This document shows positions 7,815-15,551 of a stretch of DNA of 64,000 nucleotides, piece by piece. Below the pieces are notes generated by a model, which was not told the DNA's origin, did not search any database, and saw nothing but the letters and a program-made list of their open reading frames with translations. Position 1 is the stretch's first letter, and every line of letters begins with the position of its first letter. A program made the translations under genes and the position numbers. This DNA comes from Bacteroidales bacterium (GTDB taxonomy: Bacteria; Bacteroidota; Bacteroidia; Bacteroidales; WCHB1-69): the NCBI GenBank assembly GCA_017506175.1, contig JAFVNW010000055.1, forward strand, positions 1 through 64,000, in the 5' to 3' direction.

Positions 7815-7891
7815 CATCGCCTCGGAAAGGTGTCGCGCACGCTGTGCAATGAACACCATCATAGAGGGGACACGCTTTACCACGGCTTGTG
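7815..7891. repeat. Decayed copy of the IS200 left-flank repeat
   Basis: The stretch ATCGCCTCGG, then CACGC, GTGCAA, AACACCAT and finally GGCTTGTG follows the same order and spacing as 9560-9645, the left flank of the IS200-type transposase, with scattered mismatches. It overlaps the last codons of the membrane-protein gene at 7877, so the repeat supplies that protein's C-terminus. Confidence 0.55.
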
Positions 7892-8695
7892 TTTCTTTAG
7901 GAATCGGCGTTTTTCACTTTCGCAGAACCCGCCAGAATCAAATGCTCCAGCACTTCCGTCATATACAAATGTGCAATACTCATCATACGGGATAAATCTA
8001 TTATCTTTCATTATTGTTTCTTTTTGTTTGTCCGTTACAGGGCGAGTTCGTATGCTGTATCCGTAACAGCCCCACTCATCGCAACGAAAACGGATAAAAA
8101 TCCCAGTAGAATCGTACTGATCGTATTCGACTCCATTACATTGGATTGACTCCAACCTCTGACGGATATTGGCGTATTCCTCTTGGGAAAGCCCGGCGAC
8201 AGCCATCATCGAGTCTAAGCGAGATTGGGCTTCACCGTTATAATAGTGGTCACTGCCGTATCGGTTTCCGACATAAAATCTTTCCAGTTGGTTTCCTTCA
8301 AAAAACAACTCTATTGCACAACTGTCATTAAGTGCTTCATGTAGATATTCACGCAGCGCTTCCATTTCGGTGTGATGCTCCTCATAATGTGCAGCCATAA
8401 TGTCCGGATCACACCGTTGATTGGGGGCATGTACAAGAAAGTAGAGGATGAGCATCAGCAGGTTGAGTCCGCCCCAAACAACAGCTATCCGCTGCCAAAT
8501 GTCTCGCCAGCGCAACCCCATAATAAAGAACACTATCGAAAGCACAATCGCCGGCAGAGTAATCCAAAAGCAGAAGAATGACAACATAAAACAGAGGAAA
8601 TCGTCCACCCATAATAGAACAATGATCGCTGTGACGATGGCGAAAGGAATCAGTTTCAGAATGCCAAAGAGTGTTGTGCGAGCTTGCTCTGTCAT
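7877..8695 (-). CDS. Inner-membrane protein of unknown function
   Basis: This is a 272-residue protein. Three hydrophobic segments occupy residues ~10-95 (ILKLIPFAIVTAIIVLLWV; FLCFMLSFFCFWITLPAIVL; LLMLILYFLVHAP). A soluble domain of ~175 residues follows, with four Cys (SIQCNGVEY, FRCDEWGCYGYS). Its ATG overlaps the stop of the upstream lipoprotein gene (ATGA), so the two are translationally coupled and probably work together at the envelope. No family is recognised. The C-terminal residues come from a dispersed repeat, hinting that the original end was lost. Confidence 0.65.
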   Translation of the reverse strand: MTEQARTTLFGILKLIPFAIVTAIIVLLWVDDFLCFMLSFFCFWITLPAIVLSIVFFIMGLRWRDIWQRIAVVWGGLNLLMLILYFLVHAPNQRCDPDIMAAHYEEHHTEMEALREYLHEALNDSCAIELFFEGNQLERFYVGNRYGSDHYYNGEAQSRLDSMMAVAGLSQEEYANIRQRLESIQCNGVEYDQYDSTGIFIRFRCDEWGCYGYSIRTRPVTDKQKETIMKDNRFIPYDEYCTFVYDGSAGAFDSGGFCESEKRRFLKKHKPW

Positions 8696-9468
8696 AGAGA
8701 TCGTATCTTTTTTGTGATCTTTCTTGCGGTCTTCATTAATTTTGCTGCAGTTCTACCACCATGATAGAGAAGCCCACTGGCTTCATACTTGCGGGTGGCA
8801 TGAGGGTAGATTTGTCTATGCGAAAAACCAGCATTGATGGTGTCGTAGCCGTGGGTGGTGAGGAATTGGAACAACTCATTGGGATGGCTGAGAGGCCAGT
8901 CCATCAATCCAAACATGTATTGGTCTAATGCGACGTTGTTAATACTGTCTAACGCCAGTTCGTTAGGGATATATATTTTATATGGGGAATAATCATAACT
9001 GCTGGTGCTTTTAATCGTGTAATCTTTCAAGCGTGTTCCTTTGCGAACAATGATGATTTTCTGCCAATCGGTAGTGTCGATGGTGATGTAACCCCAATCG
9101 CGCAAGTTTGCCAGTACTGCACTGGCATTGGCGGCATGGTCGCTGCCTGGATGATGAATGAGTTCAAGGTCAAGTATGTAATCACCTATGGAATGTACAG
9201 GTTCGCTACAGCTGTGCAGGTTTTGTGAGAGTTCCTCAATTAGAAGTGCCCCCGAGGTCACATCCTCGTGAAAAGTCACGGTGTCACCAATTGTCCGGAT
9301 GGTATCCTTGGGAATGGCAGCCAATTGCTCGTCACTGAAGATGCGCTGGCCATTGACCGTCAGTGTGTAACTATCGGTCTCGATGTGGTGGTGTGTTTTG
9401 CCGTTCTTGCGGAAGCAGGAGGGGAAAACCACCAACAGAACTGCGCATATTAGTAGAATTTTCTTCAT
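8692..9468 (-). CDS. Lipoprotein of unknown function
   Basis: This 258-residue protein starts at 9468 (MKKILLICAV) with a type II signal peptide and lipobox VFPSC. A longer frame to 9603 would run through the promoter, so it is rejected. The mature part is mixed alpha/beta with no motif I recognise, ending in a basic tail (TARKITKKIRSL). It is the first gene of a two-gene unit with the membrane protein at 7877-8695, driven by a TATTTTTG promoter at 9513-9506. Confidence 0.7.
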   Translation of the reverse strand: MKKILLICAVLLVVFPSCFRKNGKTHHHIETDSYTLTVNGQRIFSDEQLAAIPKDTIRTIGDTVTFHEDVTSGALLIEELSQNLHSCSEPVHSIGDYILDLELIHHPGSDHAANASAVLANLRDWGYITIDTTDWQKIIIVRKGTRLKDYTIKSTSSYDYSPYKIYIPNELALDSINNVALDQYMFGLMDWPLSHPNELFQFLTTHGYDTINAGFSHRQIYPHATRKYEASGLLYHGGRTAAKLMKTARKITKKIRSL

Positions 9469-9505
9469 TGCTTGCGATTTGTTGAAAGAGAACCATTGCA
9501 ATCTG

Positions 9506-9513
9506 CAAAAATA
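9506..9513 (-). promoter_or_regulatory. Bacteroidota -7 box for the lipoprotein pair
   Basis: TATTTTTG on the reverse strand, 38 bases upstream of the chosen ATG at 9468. Its position inside the longer frame supports the shorter start. Confidence 0.6.
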
Positions 9514-9562
9514 CATTTTTTTAATTTGAATTTCATTGTTGGGTCTATCAAACTCACAAAAT

Positions 9563-9689
9563 CGCCTCGGAGAGGCGGCACGCACGCAGTGCAAAAACAC
9601 CATACGAGCGAAGCGGAGTGTGGCGTTTATAAACGGAGGCTTGTGTAGTAATACCTATACGCATGACTGTGGGCATCTCGGAGAGATGC
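9563..9689. repeat. Left-flank hairpins of the IS200-type element
   Basis: Two stem-loops stand out: CGCCTCGGAGAGGCG (9563-9577) and GCATCTCGGAGAGATGC (9673-9689), the latter being the inverted counterpart of the hairpin just after the transposase. Between them is the CGAGCGAAGCGGAGTG-type segment also seen, decayed, at 7815-7891. IS200/IS605 elements carry subterminal hairpins that TnpA recognises as single strands, so these are candidate left-end sites. Confidence 0.65.
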
Positions 9690-9769
9690 GACACACATAA
9701 TAATCCTGCCGTATCTCCGTTACCATCATAATATAAACAAAATTTTAACAAACACAACTACCTACGATC

Positions 9770-10219
9770 ATGAGTTATACGCAAACTTTTTACCACATTG
9801 TACTCCGCACACATTGCAGTATTCCGGCAATAGCCGAAAAACATGAACGAGAGCTTTATTCCTATATGTCTGGATTTATTAACAACAAAGGAGCCCGACT
9901 TTACCGCATCGGTGGGATGCCCGACCATATTCATCTTTTCGTGTCTTTGCCTGCAACCTTGGCAATGTCCAAGTTTGTCCAGGAACTCAAAATCGCCACC
10001 AGCAAGTGGCTCAAGGAGAATCCTCATTTCCCGCTTTTCAACGGATGGACGAAGGAGTATGCCGGTTTTTCATACAGTCTGCGTGACAAAGACATGATAG
10101 TGGGTTATATCGCCAAGCAGAAAAAGCACCATCATAGTGTGGCCTTTGCCGATGAGTACCGGGCTTTTCTGGTTGAGAACGGCATTGAGATCAAGGAGGA
10201 GTACTTTCTCAAGGACTGA
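9770..10219 (+). CDS. IS200/IS605-type Y1 transposase, REP-associated (RAYT-like)
   Basis: This complete 149-residue HUH single-strand transposase has the metal-binding pair His53/His55 in MPDHIHLF and the nucleophile Tyr113 in IVGYIAKQ, followed by the usual KKHH cluster. Length and spacing are normal for TnpA of this superfamily. No tnpB is adjacent. Hairpin arrays flank it at 9563-9689 and 10225-10430, and related arrays without a transposase occur elsewhere in the window. That is the pattern expected of a REP-associated transposase that mobilises or maintains small palindromic elements. All catalytic residues are present, so it may be active. Confidence 0.92.
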   Translation: MSYTQTFYHIVLRTHCSIPAIAEKHERELYSYMSGFINNKGARLYRIGGMPDHIHLFVSLPATLAMSKFVQELKIATSKWLKENPHFPLFNGWTKEYAGFSYSLRDKDMIVGYIAKQKKHHHSVAFADEYRAFLVENGIEIKEEYFLKD

Positions 10220-10224
10220 TAGTC

Positions 10225-10430
10225 GCATCTCTCCGAGATGCCCGCTCCGCCCGTGCCTGTCAGTAGCCCACAGAGCACAGCCATCGTCACACGGTGTTAC
10301 GCTGTCACCATACTACGCCACGCTCGTGTATCCTCCACACTGCGCGCTATCGCGCATGCGCATCCACCACACTACGCTGCGCTCGTGTGGTGTTAATTGC
10401 GCCTGCGGCGCGTGTCATGCCTCCGGCATG
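10225..10430. repeat. Right-flank hairpin array of the IS200-type element
   Basis: It begins six bases after the transposase stop with GCATCTCTCCGAGATGC (10225-10241). GC-rich inverted segments follow (CACCACACTACGCTGCG with CGTGTGGTG, and GCGCC/GGCGC), and it ends in CATGCCTCCGGCATG (10416-10430). The same motif order occurs at 5347-5472. It ends eight bases before the cupin stop codon, so it may double as that operon's terminator. Confidence 0.65.
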
Positions 10431-10438
10431 GCTTCTTC

Positions 10439-10894
10439 TTATTTCCTGCACATCCGCTCGATCAACGCCTTATGCTGCGGGTACAGCTTCAGCAACTCCT
10501 CCTTTTGGGCCAACTCGAAGTTCTCGAAACGGAAGGCCGGACCGACGGCGCAGCCAACGAGGCAGAAGCCGCGCTTGGAGGGGATCTCGGCGGCAAACCA
10601 CTGCTCCGGCTGGATGACCACCTGCATCTCGTCCTGCTCGGAAAGATGGTGGACCGTCAGCGTGCCGTCAGGAGCAATGACGTAGATGTTGAGTGGCTCG
10701 CCCGCATGGAAATACCAGATTTCCACCATGTTGTGCAGACGATGGAACGCCGACATGTCGTTGGCGGTCAGCATGTAATAGATGGTGGAGACGGGCTCTT
10801 CTCCCGTCTCGTCATTGCCGAAAAGCTGGTGGTAATAGCCTCCTTCCGGATGCGGAACGAGACCCAGTTTTTGGATGTATTCAGTGGCGTCCAT
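10439..10894 (-). CDS. Cupin protein, DUF985/Cupin_5 family
   Basis: This 151-residue single-domain cupin has the Cupin_5 pattern: LGLVPHPEGGYYHQLF at the N-terminus, FHRLHNMVEIWYFHAGEPL in the core, and WFAAEIPSKRGFCLVGCAVGPAFRFENFEL near the end. Family members bind a metal and possibly sugar-like ligands; the reaction is not established. The ATG overlaps the stop of the upstream alcohol dehydrogenase (TAATG), so the two are cotranscribed and coupled. Confidence 0.85.
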   Translation of the reverse strand: MDATEYIQKLGLVPHPEGGYYHQLFGNDETGEEPVSTIYYMLTANDMSAFHRLHNMVEIWYFHAGEPLNIYVIAPDGTLTVHHLSEQDEMQVVIQPEQWFAAEIPSKRGFCLVGCAVGPAFRFENFELAQKEELLKLYPQHKALIERMCRK

Positions 10895-12066
10895 TACATA
10901 CTCTCCTTCAGAATCTCCGTAACATCTGCAGGTTTCAAATCCATATAGCCTGCCGGATAGCAGATGGTGCCTTGGGTAATGCCGGGGATCATCTCTTCGG
11001 TGGCGCCGAGCTCGCTGATGGTCAGCGGCAGACCGATTTCCAGCATCCAGTTCTTCAAAGCTTCGAGGCCGGCTTCGGCAATCTGTTCATCGGTCTTTCC
11101 CTCAGGGCAGACGTTCCAGACATTCTTGGCGAAACGCACAAACTTGGCCAAACCAGGCTTCATGGCACGCTTGTAGTAGGCCATCGAAACGGCGGCCAGG
11201 CAGAAACCGTGCGGGGCATGCGTCCATGCGCCCACGCTGTGTCCGATCATGTGCACCATCCAGTCTTGCGTCTTGCCGCATTTAAGCAGCGTGTTGAGTG
11301 CCCATGTTGCCGTCCACATGATGTTGGAGCGGGCTTCGTAATCCTGCGGGTTCTTCACCGCCGCGCGTGAGGAGACAATGAGACTGCGCATCAGCCCTTC
11401 GGAGAGGTAATCGCTGGTGTTGTCGTCGAAATCGGAGAAATACTGCTCAAAGATGTGGTTCATGATGTCGTAGATGCCCGCCTTCATCTGTTCGTCGGGC
11501 ACGGTCATCGTGTATTTCGGGTTGAGGATGGAGAATTTCGGCATCAGACGGGCGTCGAACACGTGTCCCACCTTGAATTTATGCTCCGCGTCGGTAATTA
11601 CCGATCCGCCGTTCATCTCCGAACCGGTGCCCGCCATCGTGAGGATGCAGCCGATGGGCAGGATGCGCTGGCCGGCATCAGGATGTTTGCCCTGCAGCCA
11701 GAATCTGTCCCAATAGTCGCCGTCGTAGAACACTGAAGCGGCCACGCCCTTGGAGTAGTCGCAAACACTGCCGCCGCCGAGGGAGAGAATCATATCGACG
11801 TTGTTTTCTCGAGCGATTTTTACACCTTCATGCAGTTTCTCCAACGTGGGGTTGCTCATCACGCCGGGGTTCTCCACGATGGTTTTGCCTGCCCCTTTCA
11901 GGATGGCCACCACTTCGTCATAGATGCCATTCTTCTTTACGCTGCCGCTGCCGTAGTTCAGCAACACAACGGGTCCGTAGTTCTTCAATTCGTCCTTGAG
12001 ATAGTTCAAAGACTCATCACCAAAGTACAATTTGGTGGGATTGTGGTACGAGAAATTTCCTAACAT
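10894..12066 (-). CDS. Iron-containing alcohol dehydrogenase (butanol-dehydrogenase type)
   Basis: This 390-residue group III dehydrogenase reduces aldehydes with NAD(P)H in the cytosol. The coenzyme motif LSLGGGSVCDYSKGVA (~residues 93-108) and the His-rich metal region (IMNHIFEQY; HMIGHSVGAWTHAPHG) are intact. Length and the opening NPTKLYFG match the BdhA/YqhD clade. It is expressed with the cupin at 10439-10894 from a TATTTTTG promoter at 12093-12086. It probably disposes of reducing equivalents or detoxifies aldehydes during fermentation; the exact substrate cannot be told from sequence. Confidence 0.9.
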   Translation of the reverse strand: MLGNFSYHNPTKLYFGDESLNYLKDELKNYGPVVLLNYGSGSVKKNGIYDEVVAILKGAGKTIVENPGVMSNPTLEKLHEGVKIARENNVDMILSLGGGSVCDYSKGVAASVFYDGDYWDRFWLQGKHPDAGQRILPIGCILTMAGTGSEMNGGSVITDAEHKFKVGHVFDARLMPKFSILNPKYTMTVPDEQMKAGIYDIMNHIFEQYFSDFDDNTSDYLSEGLMRSLIVSSRAAVKNPQDYEARSNIMWTATWALNTLLKCGKTQDWMVHMIGHSVGAWTHAPHGFCLAAVSMAYYKRAMKPGLAKFVRFAKNVWNVCPEGKTDEQIAEAGLEALKNWMLEIGLPLTISELGATEEMIPGITQGTICYPAGYMDLKPADVTEILKESM

Positions 12067-12085
12067 ATTTTTAATATTTATTTTG

Positions 12086-12093
12086 CAAAAATA
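12086..12093 (-). promoter_or_regulatory. -7 box of the alcohol dehydrogenase-cupin operon
   Basis: TATTTTTG on the reverse strand, 19 bases upstream of the ATG at 12066. It lies in the 37-base gap after the symporter stop, so the operon has its own promoter although the symporter upstream runs the same way. Confidence 0.6.
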
Positions 12094-12103
12094 AGAAAAA
12101 AAC

Positions 12104-13312
12104 TCACAACTTCTTCCCCACTACCCGCTGCATCACGATGGCGCATGAGGCGTCGCCGGTGACCGACATGACGGTGCGGCCCATATCGATGATGCGGTCG
12201 ATGCCGGCGGCCACGGCCACGCACTCCACCGGAATGCCCGCCGAGGCGAACACCATCGCCATCAGCGCCAGACTGCCGCCCGGGATGCCCGGCGTGCCGA
12301 TGGAAGCCACCGTGGAGGCGAACGCAATGGCCATGTACTGCCCCATGGTGAGGTCGATGCCGCAGCAGTTGGCCATGAATACGGAGGCCACCCCCAAATA
12401 GATGGCCACCCCGTCCATGTTGATGGTGGCGCCCAGCGACAGCACAAAGCGGCCGATGTCCTTGTTCACGCCCAACTTCTCGGTACACTGCATGGTGTAG
12501 GGCAGTGTGGCCACCGACGAGTCGCTGGAGAAGGCAAACAGCATGGCCGACTGCATTCCCTTGAAGAACTTCAGCGGGGACATCTTGCCAATCACCCCCA
12601 CCGCCGATGAATAGACCACGCCCGCGTGGATGACAAAACAGAGGTAGGCCAGTCCCAGCAGGGCGGCATACGAGCCCAGCACCGCCGGACCGTTGTCCAC
12701 CACCACGGGCGTCAGCATGCAGAACACACCAATGGGTGCCAATGCCATGATGTATTCCAAAATCTTGCAAACCACGTCGTTGAAGCTGAGCGTCACCTTG
12801 CGCGCCATCTCGCCTTTCTCGCCCACATGCACCATCGCAATGCCGAAGAACAGGGCAATTACGATGACCTGCATCATCGCCATTGAGCTCACTGGCGCGA
12901 GGATGTTGCTGGGAAACATGTTGACAATCTGGTCCATCACCGACAGATGCGGTGTCTCAATAGTCTCCGCTGTGGTAGCTGTGCTGATGTGGATGGTCGG
13001 CAAGATGCCCTTCAGCAGAGTGGGAACGACCAGCCCTAATGTCACCGCGAAGAGGGTGGTCGCCATGAAGTAGAGCAGGGCGCGGAGCCCCAATTTCCCC
13101 ACCTTCGAGATGTCGTTCATTGACAGAATGCCCGCCATGATGGAGAACAGTACCAGCGGCACCACGATGAATTTCAACAGATTAAGAAAAATGATGCCAA
13201 TGGGTTTGATGTAGGTATTGACGAAATCGGCGTGGTTGCCCAGAAGGATGCCGGCGATTACGGCCAGCACTAAAGCAATGCCAATTTGCGCGGTGAGGGA
13301 GATTTTTTTCAT
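12104..13312 (-). CDS. Dicarboxylate/amino acid:cation symporter (DAACS, SLC1-like)
   Basis: This 402-residue inner-membrane transporter has eight or so hydrophobic spans and re-entrant hairpins. Diagnostic motifs are the serine-rich hairpin AFSSDSSVATLP (~residue 263), LGATINMDGVAIYLG (~290, the NMDG sodium site) and STVASIGTPGIPGGSLALM (~335). The family imports glutamate, aspartate, serine or C4-dicarboxylates with Na+ or H+. It is transcribed from a TATTTTTG box at 13448-13441 through a ~120-base leader. Specificity cannot be assigned. Confidence 0.92.
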   Translation of the reverse strand: MKKISLTAQIGIALVLAVIAGILLGNHADFVNTYIKPIGIIFLNLLKFIVVPLVLFSIMAGILSMNDISKVGKLGLRALLYFMATTLFAVTLGLVVPTLLKGILPTIHISTATTAETIETPHLSVMDQIVNMFPSNILAPVSSMAMMQVIVIALFFGIAMVHVGEKGEMARKVTLSFNDVVCKILEYIMALAPIGVFCMLTPVVVDNGPAVLGSYAALLGLAYLCFVIHAGVVYSSAVGVIGKMSPLKFFKGMQSAMLFAFSSDSSVATLPYTMQCTEKLGVNKDIGRFVLSLGATINMDGVAIYLGVASVFMANCCGIDLTMGQYMAIAFASTVASIGTPGIPGGSLALMAMVFASAGIPVECVAVAAGIDRIIDMGRTVMSVTGDASCAIVMQRVVGKKL

Positions 13313-13448
13313 ATTTTTTGTCAGTTATTTCATTGATTACCAATACATCTCCATCAGGCCATAAACCAAAATGACCATTGGTATGATGAGGATGGCATGC
13401 ACCCCGTATTTGAATTTCTTAATGGTTGTGGTTGGTGCTGCAAAAATA
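13313..13448 (-). promoter_or_regulatory. Symporter promoter and leader with small hydrophobic frame
   Basis: The -7 box TATTTTTG is at 13448-13441. The leader holds an open frame running to TAA at about 13340 that reads TTIKKFKYGVHAILIIPM followed by VILVYGLMEMYW, a one-helix membrane-peptide pattern. It has no ATG; an in-frame GTG exists at VHAIL. It could be a small membrane protein with an unusual start, a leader peptide, or a decayed gene. Confidence 0.45.
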
Positions 13449-13488
13449 CATTTTTTCCTCGGATGTCATGGGATTTCGTATATTTTCG

Positions 13489-13496
13489 TATATTTG
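13489..13496 (+). promoter_or_regulatory. -7 box for lipoprotein 13514
   Basis: TATATTTG, 17 bases before the ATG at 13514. It is divergent from and only ~40 bases away from the symporter promoter. Confidence 0.55.
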
Positions 13497-13513
13497 CGTG
13501 CCAATTTTTGCGT

Positions 13514-14281
13514 ATGAAACCGCTAACATTCCCATTGTTATTCCTCGCTCTCCTGCTGTGCGTCGCCTGCGGACAATCGGCAGCTAAGGAATTGAACGGA
13601 ACGGGATCTCCCGTTCCCGACACGAGTGCTATAATTACTGCCGTGGAACGGAATTTGGCCACAATGGAAGAAATGCCCCATGACAATATCGAGGACGACA
13701 CCCTTCCGGAAAATCTCGCTCAACAGCTGCGTCTTTTCTTTTCATGCTCCTCCATAAAAGAAATCAATCGGTTCATCGACCCTGAAATTGGACTAACTAT
13801 TCTTTACGCAAATGGCTGCTATCCCGAATATTCCCAAATGGATAGTCTTGACCCTAACAGGAATGCCTATCAATACACTCTTCCTTTTTGGATTTCTGAA
13901 TCGCTCTTTCAATCTATTGATTTCAAGAATTTAAAAATCAATCATTTCCAATATACATACACTCCTGTCTTCCAGCGGGAAACCATTTTCAGGGAGGGCG
14001 TGTTCATCGACCAAAGTGAGGACAAAACGGTGATGAGCAATGCCATTAAGAACCTCATCCTAACACGGGGTAAGGAGGGTGCGGATGCGAGCTACCTGAA
14101 AAAACTGAAAAAAGATCTTCACTTTTATAAAAAGATGGAAAAGAACTCTCTACGGATTGTGATAACCGACAAAAAGTCGCCCACTGTTGGAGGGGAAACA
14201 AGGATTTTCCACTTTCATGAAAAGAACGGCAGATTGTACCTCTTCCTCATTGATTTTTATTCCATTGACGGGAGTGTGTAA
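13514..14281 (+). CDS. Lipoprotein of unknown function
   Basis: This 255-residue protein has the signal peptide MKPLTFPLLFLALLL and lipobox CVAC. The ATG at 13514 is chosen because the promoter box ends 17 bases upstream. The mature part has a low-complexity start and then an alpha/beta domain without recognised motifs. The first 48 bases of the gene are identical to the first 48 bases of the DKNYY lipoprotein at 15548, while the mature proteins are unrelated. Signal-peptide shuffling or gene conversion is therefore likely. Confidence 0.65.
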   Translation: MKPLTFPLLFLALLLCVACGQSAAKELNGTGSPVPDTSAIITAVERNLATMEEMPHDNIEDDTLPENLAQQLRLFFSCSSIKEINRFIDPEIGLTILYANGCYPEYSQMDSLDPNRNAYQYTLPFWISESLFQSIDFKNLKINHFQYTYTPVFQRETIFREGVFIDQSEDKTVMSNAIKNLILTRGKEGADASYLKKLKKDLHFYKKMEKNSLRIVITDKKSPTVGGETRIFHFHEKNGRLYLFLIDFYSIDGSV

Positions 14282-14291
14282 CGTACTTGTA

Positions 14292-14378
14292 CTTTAAGTT
14301 CCATTCTCTTTTCCGCGGCATCACCTGCGGTGTTCTTCCGTACCCGCCGCCCGTACTGCGGACGGACACACGAGGCCT
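14292..14378 (+). repeat. 87-base intergenic repeat, copy A
   Basis: It runs from CTTTAAGT through TTTTCCGC and CCTGCGGTGTTCTTCCGTAC to GAGGCCT and matches 17164-17251 in the same orientation with only scattered differences. Both copies sit just after a short accessory envelope gene. It contains CCGC/GCGG complementarity suggesting a stem. Confidence 0.7.
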
Positions 14379-14399
14379 GTCACAAGCAGTAATTGTGTA

Positions 14400-14504
14400 G
14401 CGTCTCTTCGAGACGCTTAGTACGCGAGATGTTCATCGCTGCCCCACACTGAACTCACTACGTTCGTTTGTGTGGGGTTATTGAAATATCACCCCTTCGG
14501 GGTG
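14400..14504. repeat. Hairpin array, IS200-flank related
   Basis: Three consecutive stem-loops: GCGTCTCTTCGAGACGC (14400-14416), CCCCACAC...GTGTGGGG (14442-14477) and CACCCCTTCGGGGTG (14490-14504). The middle one is homologous, in opposite orientation, to the CCCCAGACT...AGTCTGGGG stem at 23730-23765. No transposase is adjacent. Confidence 0.65.
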
Positions 14505-14514
14505 AACACCTCCC

Positions 14515-14571
14515 GTTTATCAATTGGCCGCCACGCGATGATGGCAGGGCTGCCATAATATGACAGCACTA
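14515..14571. repeat. Palindromic composite repeat, TAGGGCYG family, copy 2 (degenerate)
   Basis: An ATTGGCCGCCACGCGATGATGG segment is followed by the 27-base palindrome at 14545-14571 (CAGGGCTG...CAGCACTA, arms partly decayed). The same two-part arrangement is at 16625-16690 and 17409-17499. Confidence 0.65.
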
Positions 14572-14616
14572 CATGCCCTCCCTTCATCCTTTCCTCTTTT
14601 CAGCCCTTCCTCCTTT

Positions 14617-14700
14617 CATCTTTTCTAAAATTAATCATTCATCCATTATCATTAATCATTAAAAAATACTATCTTTGCGGTTGGATTTTTCAAAAAGACA
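14617..14700 (+). promoter_or_regulatory. Duplicated promoter segment, copy A
   Basis: About 84 bases including TTTTCTAAAATTAATCAT and the -7 box TATCTTTG (14670-14677) followed by CGGTTGGATTTTT. Nearly the same sequence is at 17500-17588, where it precedes the PLP enzyme gene. Here it precedes only a frame without a proper start codon. Confidence 0.7.
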
Positions 14701-14736
14701 AAACAACATTTTATTTTACTCAATGGTTATCATGTA

Positions 14737-14943
14737 TTGATTATTTTAGTAGATAAAACTGACAATGGACATCCCCGTTTTATAATCATAGACCAAATTA
14801 AATGTAGAGAATGGGATGATTTATCGAATTTAGATACAGAATTATTAGATATAACAATTAGAAATTATGAACATGCTTGCGATATCGCAAATAGACACGA
14901 TTTTGATTCTTCTATAAACTTATGTTGCATTCAACGAAAATAA
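14737..14943 (+). pseudogene. Start-less hypothetical frame behind a duplicated promoter
   Basis: The frame codes for IILVDKTDNGHPRFIIID and continues to CCIQRK*, with a TTG at 14737 as the best start. It is open upstream as far as the promoter but has no ATG. It looks like the C-terminal remainder of a gene whose 5' end was replaced by a copied promoter segment. Its last 22 bases overlap the next gene. No family is recognised. Confidence 0.35.
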
Positions 14944-15551
14944 TCTCCGCTTCGCTTACTGTTGCATATCTCGCCCTTATGGTCTCTTGTGGGGAAAAAC
15001 CTCAAAATGAAGACCACTATTTCCAATACATTGCAAAAGAATCTGACAGCATCGTTCCCTTTTCCTTTCAAGGAGACATCCAATGCCTGAAAGCAAATAT
15101 TTTTATTTCTGACGAGAACCTGTACATCGGTCTTCCATACTATATTGACACTTTACAAGGCGAGAACCAGATTGTTCAGAAAAAAGTCGGCACTATACTT
15201 TTCAATCCTGTAGATTACGGCATCAACATTGACACTGCCTCCTATCAATTTATAGTAAAGGATATGATTGCTAAGGATGAGAACCACGTATATGCCTATC
15301 CTAAAGGATTGTTTAAATTGCCTTTTATCCAAGTACTAGACCTCAACCCTGCTCACACTATTGTCCTTGACCATGAAGCGACCTATCTGCGAGATGACAG
15401 CCTCGTATATTGCTTTCCCACCAACACCTATCTGGACGTTAAAGCAAAAGATTTTGAAGTAATATATATCCAACACGTACCATTTGGAAAATATCACAGT
15501 ATACTATACTATTGGGACGAACCACAAGAATTACCCACGACATCAGAATGA
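14922..15551 (+). CDS. Lipoprotein, distant relative of DKNYY proteins
   Basis: This 209-residue protein has a signal peptide and lipobox MVSCG (residue ~23). The core contains IAKDENHVYAYPKGLFKLP, resembling the DKNxxY motif of the DKNYY family, and the next gene is a clearer member. The ATG at 14922 lies inside the preceding frame. Its stop overlaps the start of the next gene (ATGA at 15548), so they form a translationally coupled pair of surface lipoproteins. Function is unknown. Confidence 0.6.
   Translation: MLHSTKIISASLTVAYLALMVSCGEKPQNEDHYFQYIAKESDSIVPFSFQGDIQCLKANIFISDENLYIGLPYYIDTLQGENQIVQKKVGTILFNPVDYGINIDTASYQFIVKDMIAKDENHVYAYPKGLFKLPFIQVLDLNPAHTIVLDHEATYLRDDSLVYCFPTNTYLDVKAKDFEVIYIQHVPFGKYHSILYYWDEPQELPTTSE

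Noticed and set aside
10137..10685. Plus-strand frames of up to 183 codons through the hairpin array and cupin gene
   Set aside because: They cross repeats and lie antisense to a clear cupin; amino-acid composition is not protein-like.
13397..13513. Longer N-terminus for the lipoprotein at 13514
   Set aside because: It would overlap the TATATTTG promoter and hide an excellent lipoprotein signal peptide.
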